Position numbers and translations under genes: made by a program. Positions 4,099 to 5,656 of a DNA stretch of 5,656 nt are shown here, piece by piece. Under the pieces are notes generated by a model, which worked only from the letters and a program-made list of their open reading frames with translations, was not told the origin of the DNA and searched no databases. How positions within the stretch are numbered: the stretch's first letter is position 1; each line of letters starts with the position of its first letter. The DNA is taken from positions 1 to 5,656 of the forward strand of contig QLUL01000083.1 in assembly GCA_018725425.1 (NCBI GenBank), read 5' to 3'. The stretch comes from Chloroflexota bacterium (GTDB taxonomy: Bacteria; Chloroflexota; Dehalococcoidia; SZUA-161; SpSt-899).

Positions 4099-5502
4099 TT
4101 GAGTAATATATCTCCATACCTTGAATCATATCTGCCCCCGGGGATTTTGGAACTGCTTCGGGATATCGGCGAGACAGCCGCAGCGGGCGGAGAACGGGTG
4201 TACCTGGTGGGTGGGGTGGTGCGCGACCTCCTGCTGGGACAACTCCCAAGGGCGAATAAATTCGCCCCTACCCCCATATCCTCTGGCGCTAATCTTGACC
4301 TCGATTTGGTGGTTGAGGGCAACGCCATTGCGCTGGGGCGGCAGATAGCCAGAATCAAGAATTGTGGGGTGAGAACCCACCCTCGCTTTGGGACGGCCAA
4401 GCTCTATCATTGGCCACGTAGCGCGGGAGCTTGCCCCCCGCCGGTGCCTGCCGAGGATGAACCTCGGCGCTACGTGGAGAATCTCAGCCTCGACCTGGCC
4501 ACGGCACGGTCGGAAGTCTATGCCCGGCCGGGTGCTCTGCCGGGGGTGAAACCAGGCACAATCGAGGATGACCTCTGGCGACGCGACTTCACCATCAACG
4601 CCATGGCCGTTTCCCTCAGCCCGGACTCCTTCGGCGACTTGCTCGACCCCCACGGCGGGCAGGACGATTTGAGGAGAGGGCTGATTCGGATACTGCATCG
4701 GGGCAGTTTCAGCGATGACCCCACCCGCATCCTGCGTGCCCTTCGCTACGAGAAGCGTCTCAATTTTCACCTGGAACAGGATACCGAGGGGCTGATGCGG
4801 CAGCATCTGCATAGCCTGGATACCGTGACCGGGGAGCGGTTGTGGCATGAGCTGGAGCTGATCCTGAAAGAGGAATGCCCCGAGAAAGCCCTTTGCCGCG
4901 CTGATGAATTAGGAGTCCTTCAAAGGATTCACCCAGCTCTTCGAGGCGACGGCTGGCTGGCGGAGAGGTTCAGCCTTGCCCGGCAGTCAGCAGTCAGCAG
5001 TCGGCAGTCGGCAGTCCGGGGGGAAGTGGACTATCGCCTATCGGCTATTGACTATCGGCTGACTTATCTGGTTCTCTTGATCTATCGGCTTACCGGTGAG
5101 GAGGTCGAGGGATGCATCGCTCGGCTCAAGATGCCTGGGTGGGCCGCCCGGGCGGGGCGCGATATGGTGCGGCTGAGGCAATCGCTCTCCTCATTGGAAT
5201 CCGCAGGGCTTCGGCCAAGCGAGATCTATCGCCGGTTGAGCCGCCATCTACCGCAGGTGGTCGAAGCCGCAGCCATAGTTTCAGAGCAGAGCGTCCTGCC
5301 TATTGTCCAGCAGCGACTTGATCTTTACCTTAAGAAGCTGCGCCATGTGAAGTCTGAGCTTCGTGGCGATGACCTGCAAAGCATGGGGGTGCCCCCCGGC
5401 AGAAAGATGGGGCAGATATTGCGAGCCCTGCAATCGGCAAAGCTCGATCAAATGGCCGTCAGCCGGGAGGAAGAGGAGGCACTGGTGCGGAGGTTGTTGT
5501 AG
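4099..5502 (+). CDS. cca: tRNA nucleotidyltransferase (CCA-adding family) with three in-frame repeat insertions
   Basis: Class II nucleotidyltransferase that adds or repairs the 3' CCA end of tRNA, using CTP and ATP. Family motifs in order: GGVVRDLLLG 38-47, catalytic DLD with D67 and D69, LDLATARSE 131-139, RRDFTINAMA 161-170, LLDPHGGQDDL 181-191, the base-selecting DDPTR with D207 and R210 (206-210), ERLWHELELIL 246-256, and a C-terminal GDDLQSMGVPPG 423-434. The core is intact, so the enzyme may be active; CCA-adding and A-adding forms cannot be separated by eye. At 467 residues it carries three stretches that interrupt conserved spacing: about 49-64 (between LLG and DLD), about 107-126 (palindromic element copy C) and about 295-320 (7-bp repeats). 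All keep the frame. The TAG stop lies in element copy D. Start is TTG with AAGGAG upstream. It is divergent from dnaA with its own extended -10 promoter. Confidence 0.93.
   Translation: MSNISPYLESYLPPGILELLRDIGETAAAGGERVYLVGGVVRDLLLGQLPRANKFAPTPISSGANLDLDLVVEGNAIALGRQIARIKNCGVRTHPRFGTAKLYHWPRSAGACPPPVPAEDEPRRYVENLSLDLATARSEVYARPGALPGVKPGTIEDDLWRRDFTINAMAVSLSPDSFGDLLDPHGGQDDLRRGLIRILHRGSFSDDPTRILRALRYEKRLNFHLEQDTEGLMRQHLHSLDTVTGERLWHELELILKEECPEKALCRADELGVLQRIHPALRGDGWLAERFSLARQSAVSSRQSAVRGEVDYRLSAIDYRLTYLVLLIYRLTGEEVEGCIARLKMPGWAARAGRDMVRLRQSLSSLESAGLRPSEIYRRLSRHLPQVVEAAAIVSEQSVLPIVQQRLDLYLKKLRHVKSELRGDDLQSMGVPPGRKMGQILRALQSAKLDQMAVSREEEEALVRRLL
4250..4267. repeat. Perfect palindrome inside an extra segment of cca
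   Basis: GGGCGAAT (4250-4257), AA, ATTCGCCC (4260-4267) is a perfect 8-bp stem. It lies in a segment of about 48 bp (4243-4290, residues 49-64) that separates LLLG from the catalytic DLD. Family members usually have about 5-6 residues between these motifs; here there are 19. The segment therefore looks like an inserted palindromic repeat kept in frame. Only one copy is in the window, so its repeat nature is inferred. Confidence 0.55.
4416..4475 (-). repeat. 60-bp palindromic element, copy C, in frame within cca
   Basis: Matches the reverse complement of copy B at 58 of 60 positions, with both 9-bp ends perfect. It encodes about 20 residues (RSAGACPPPVPAEDEPRRYV, 107-126) between FGTAKLYHW and NLSLDLATARSE, a place where relatives have only a short turn. 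The two differences from copy B, at 4428 and 4434, are third-position changes (GGG to GGA, Gly; TGT to TGC, Cys), so they leave the protein unchanged. They also put a mismatch in the GC-rich hairpin. Confidence 0.9.
4984..5064. repeat. Tandem 7-bp repeats inside cca
   Basis: Five units CAGTCAG, CAGTCAG, CAGTCGG, CAGTCGG, CAGTCCG (4984-5018), an 11-bp centre, then ACTATCG, CCTATCG, GCTATTG, ACTATCG, GCTGACT (5030-5064). They encode the low-complexity stretch RQSAVSSRQSAVRGEVDYRL and SAIDYRL, residues about 295-321, between two helical segments of the C-terminal half. Reading frame is preserved. This is the same 7-bp architecture seen at three non-coding places in the window, here inside a gene. 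Confidence 0.75.
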
Positions 5503-5556
5503 CGCGGGGGCTAGTCCCCCGCCGGTGCCTGCCGAGGATGAACCTCGGCGCTACGT
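5499..5556 (-). repeat. 58-bp palindromic element, copy D, overlapping the cca stop
   Basis: Matches the reverse complement of copy B at 57 of 58 positions (one loop change, CTTGT to CTAGT). It starts at 5499 and its TAG at 5500-5502 is the cca stop codon. The two GC-rich hairpins, followed by GCATTTTCTT (5559-5568), could act as an end-of-transcript structure for cca. Confidence 0.9.
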
Positions 5557-5596
5557 TGCATTTTCTTAACTATTCCCCGTTCCTCTATAAAACTGG

Positions 5597-5605
5597 TGGT
5601 ATAAT
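5597..5605 (+). promoter_or_regulatory. Candidate extended -10 promoter for a gene beyond the right edge
   Basis: TGGTATAAT, a perfect -10 with extended TGn, without a clear -35. Downstream, GAGGG (5631-5635) lies 7 nt before a GTG at 5643-5645 that stays open to the window end for four codons. The ATG at 5641 is followed at once by TGA and cannot be a start. Too little of the gene is present to identify it. Confidence 0.4.
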
Positions 5606-5656
5606 CCCCCTGCTCAAAAACCTCGTCCTCGAGGGTCACTATGTGAGACGGGATGT

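Noticed and set aside
4126..4848. 240-codon open frame on the minus strand opposite cca
   Set aside because: Antisense shadow; its peptide includes the reverse translation of the palindromic element and no known motif.
1873..5556. CRISPR array formed by the four 58-60 bp repeats
   Set aside because: Spacing is irregular (hundreds of bases to about 2 kb), orientation is mixed and genes lie between the copies.
5643..5656. Start of a GTG gene at the right edge
   Set aside because: Only four codons are visible; a GAGGG upstream is suggestive but not enough for a gene call.

Overview
The window holds four nearly complete housekeeping genes and an unusually heavy load of short repeats. On the minus strand, reading leftwards, are dnaA (replication initiator), a short obg-type GTPase gene and nadD (NAD biosynthesis), followed by the first 18 codons of a further gene that may be pyrE. 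On the plus strand, divergent from dnaA, is a class II tRNA nucleotidyltransferase (cca). The protein sequences are typical of a free-living bacterium. The style of the CCA enzyme and the repeat-rich intergenic DNA would fit a Chloroflexota (Dehalococcoidia-like) genome, but that assignment is from memory of family style and is uncertain.

Layout: 1-55 partial gene (-); 75-170 tandem 7-bp repeats; 167-769 nadD (-); 785-853 tandem 7-bp repeats that run into the 3' end of obg; 831-1829 obg (-); 1873-1930 copy A of a 58-60 bp palindromic element; 1931-2274 a probable replication origin, with an AT-rich side, TAA-type triplets and three perfect TTATCCACA DnaA boxes; 2276-2298 a perfect hairpin overlapping the dnaA stop; 2298-3623 dnaA (-); 3624-4098 a divergent intergenic region holding an 83-bp MITE-like palindrome, a 7-bp repeat palindrome, element copy B and the cca promoter; 4099-5502 cca (+); 5499-5556 element copy D; 5597-5605 a possible promoter for a gene beyond the right edge.

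The most interesting signal is the repeats, not the genes. A 58-60 bp element occurs four times with 97-98% identity between copies B, C and D. One copy lies in frame inside cca, adding 20 codons between conserved motifs, and its only two differences from copy B are synonymous in the cca frame. Another copy supplies the cca stop codon. The same gene carries two further in-frame insertions made of other repeat types. Separately, four loci are built from 7-bp units that reverse orientation around a centre, each with a different unit sequence, as if one process had made them from different seeds. Stop codons of nadD, obg and cca all lie in or at the edge of repeats.

Functionally, DnaA would bind the box cluster just downstream of its own gene. 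Obg (ribosome assembly and stress GTPase) and NadD are probably co-transcribed from a promoter within the origin region. The CCA enzyme acts independently in tRNA 3'-end maturation.
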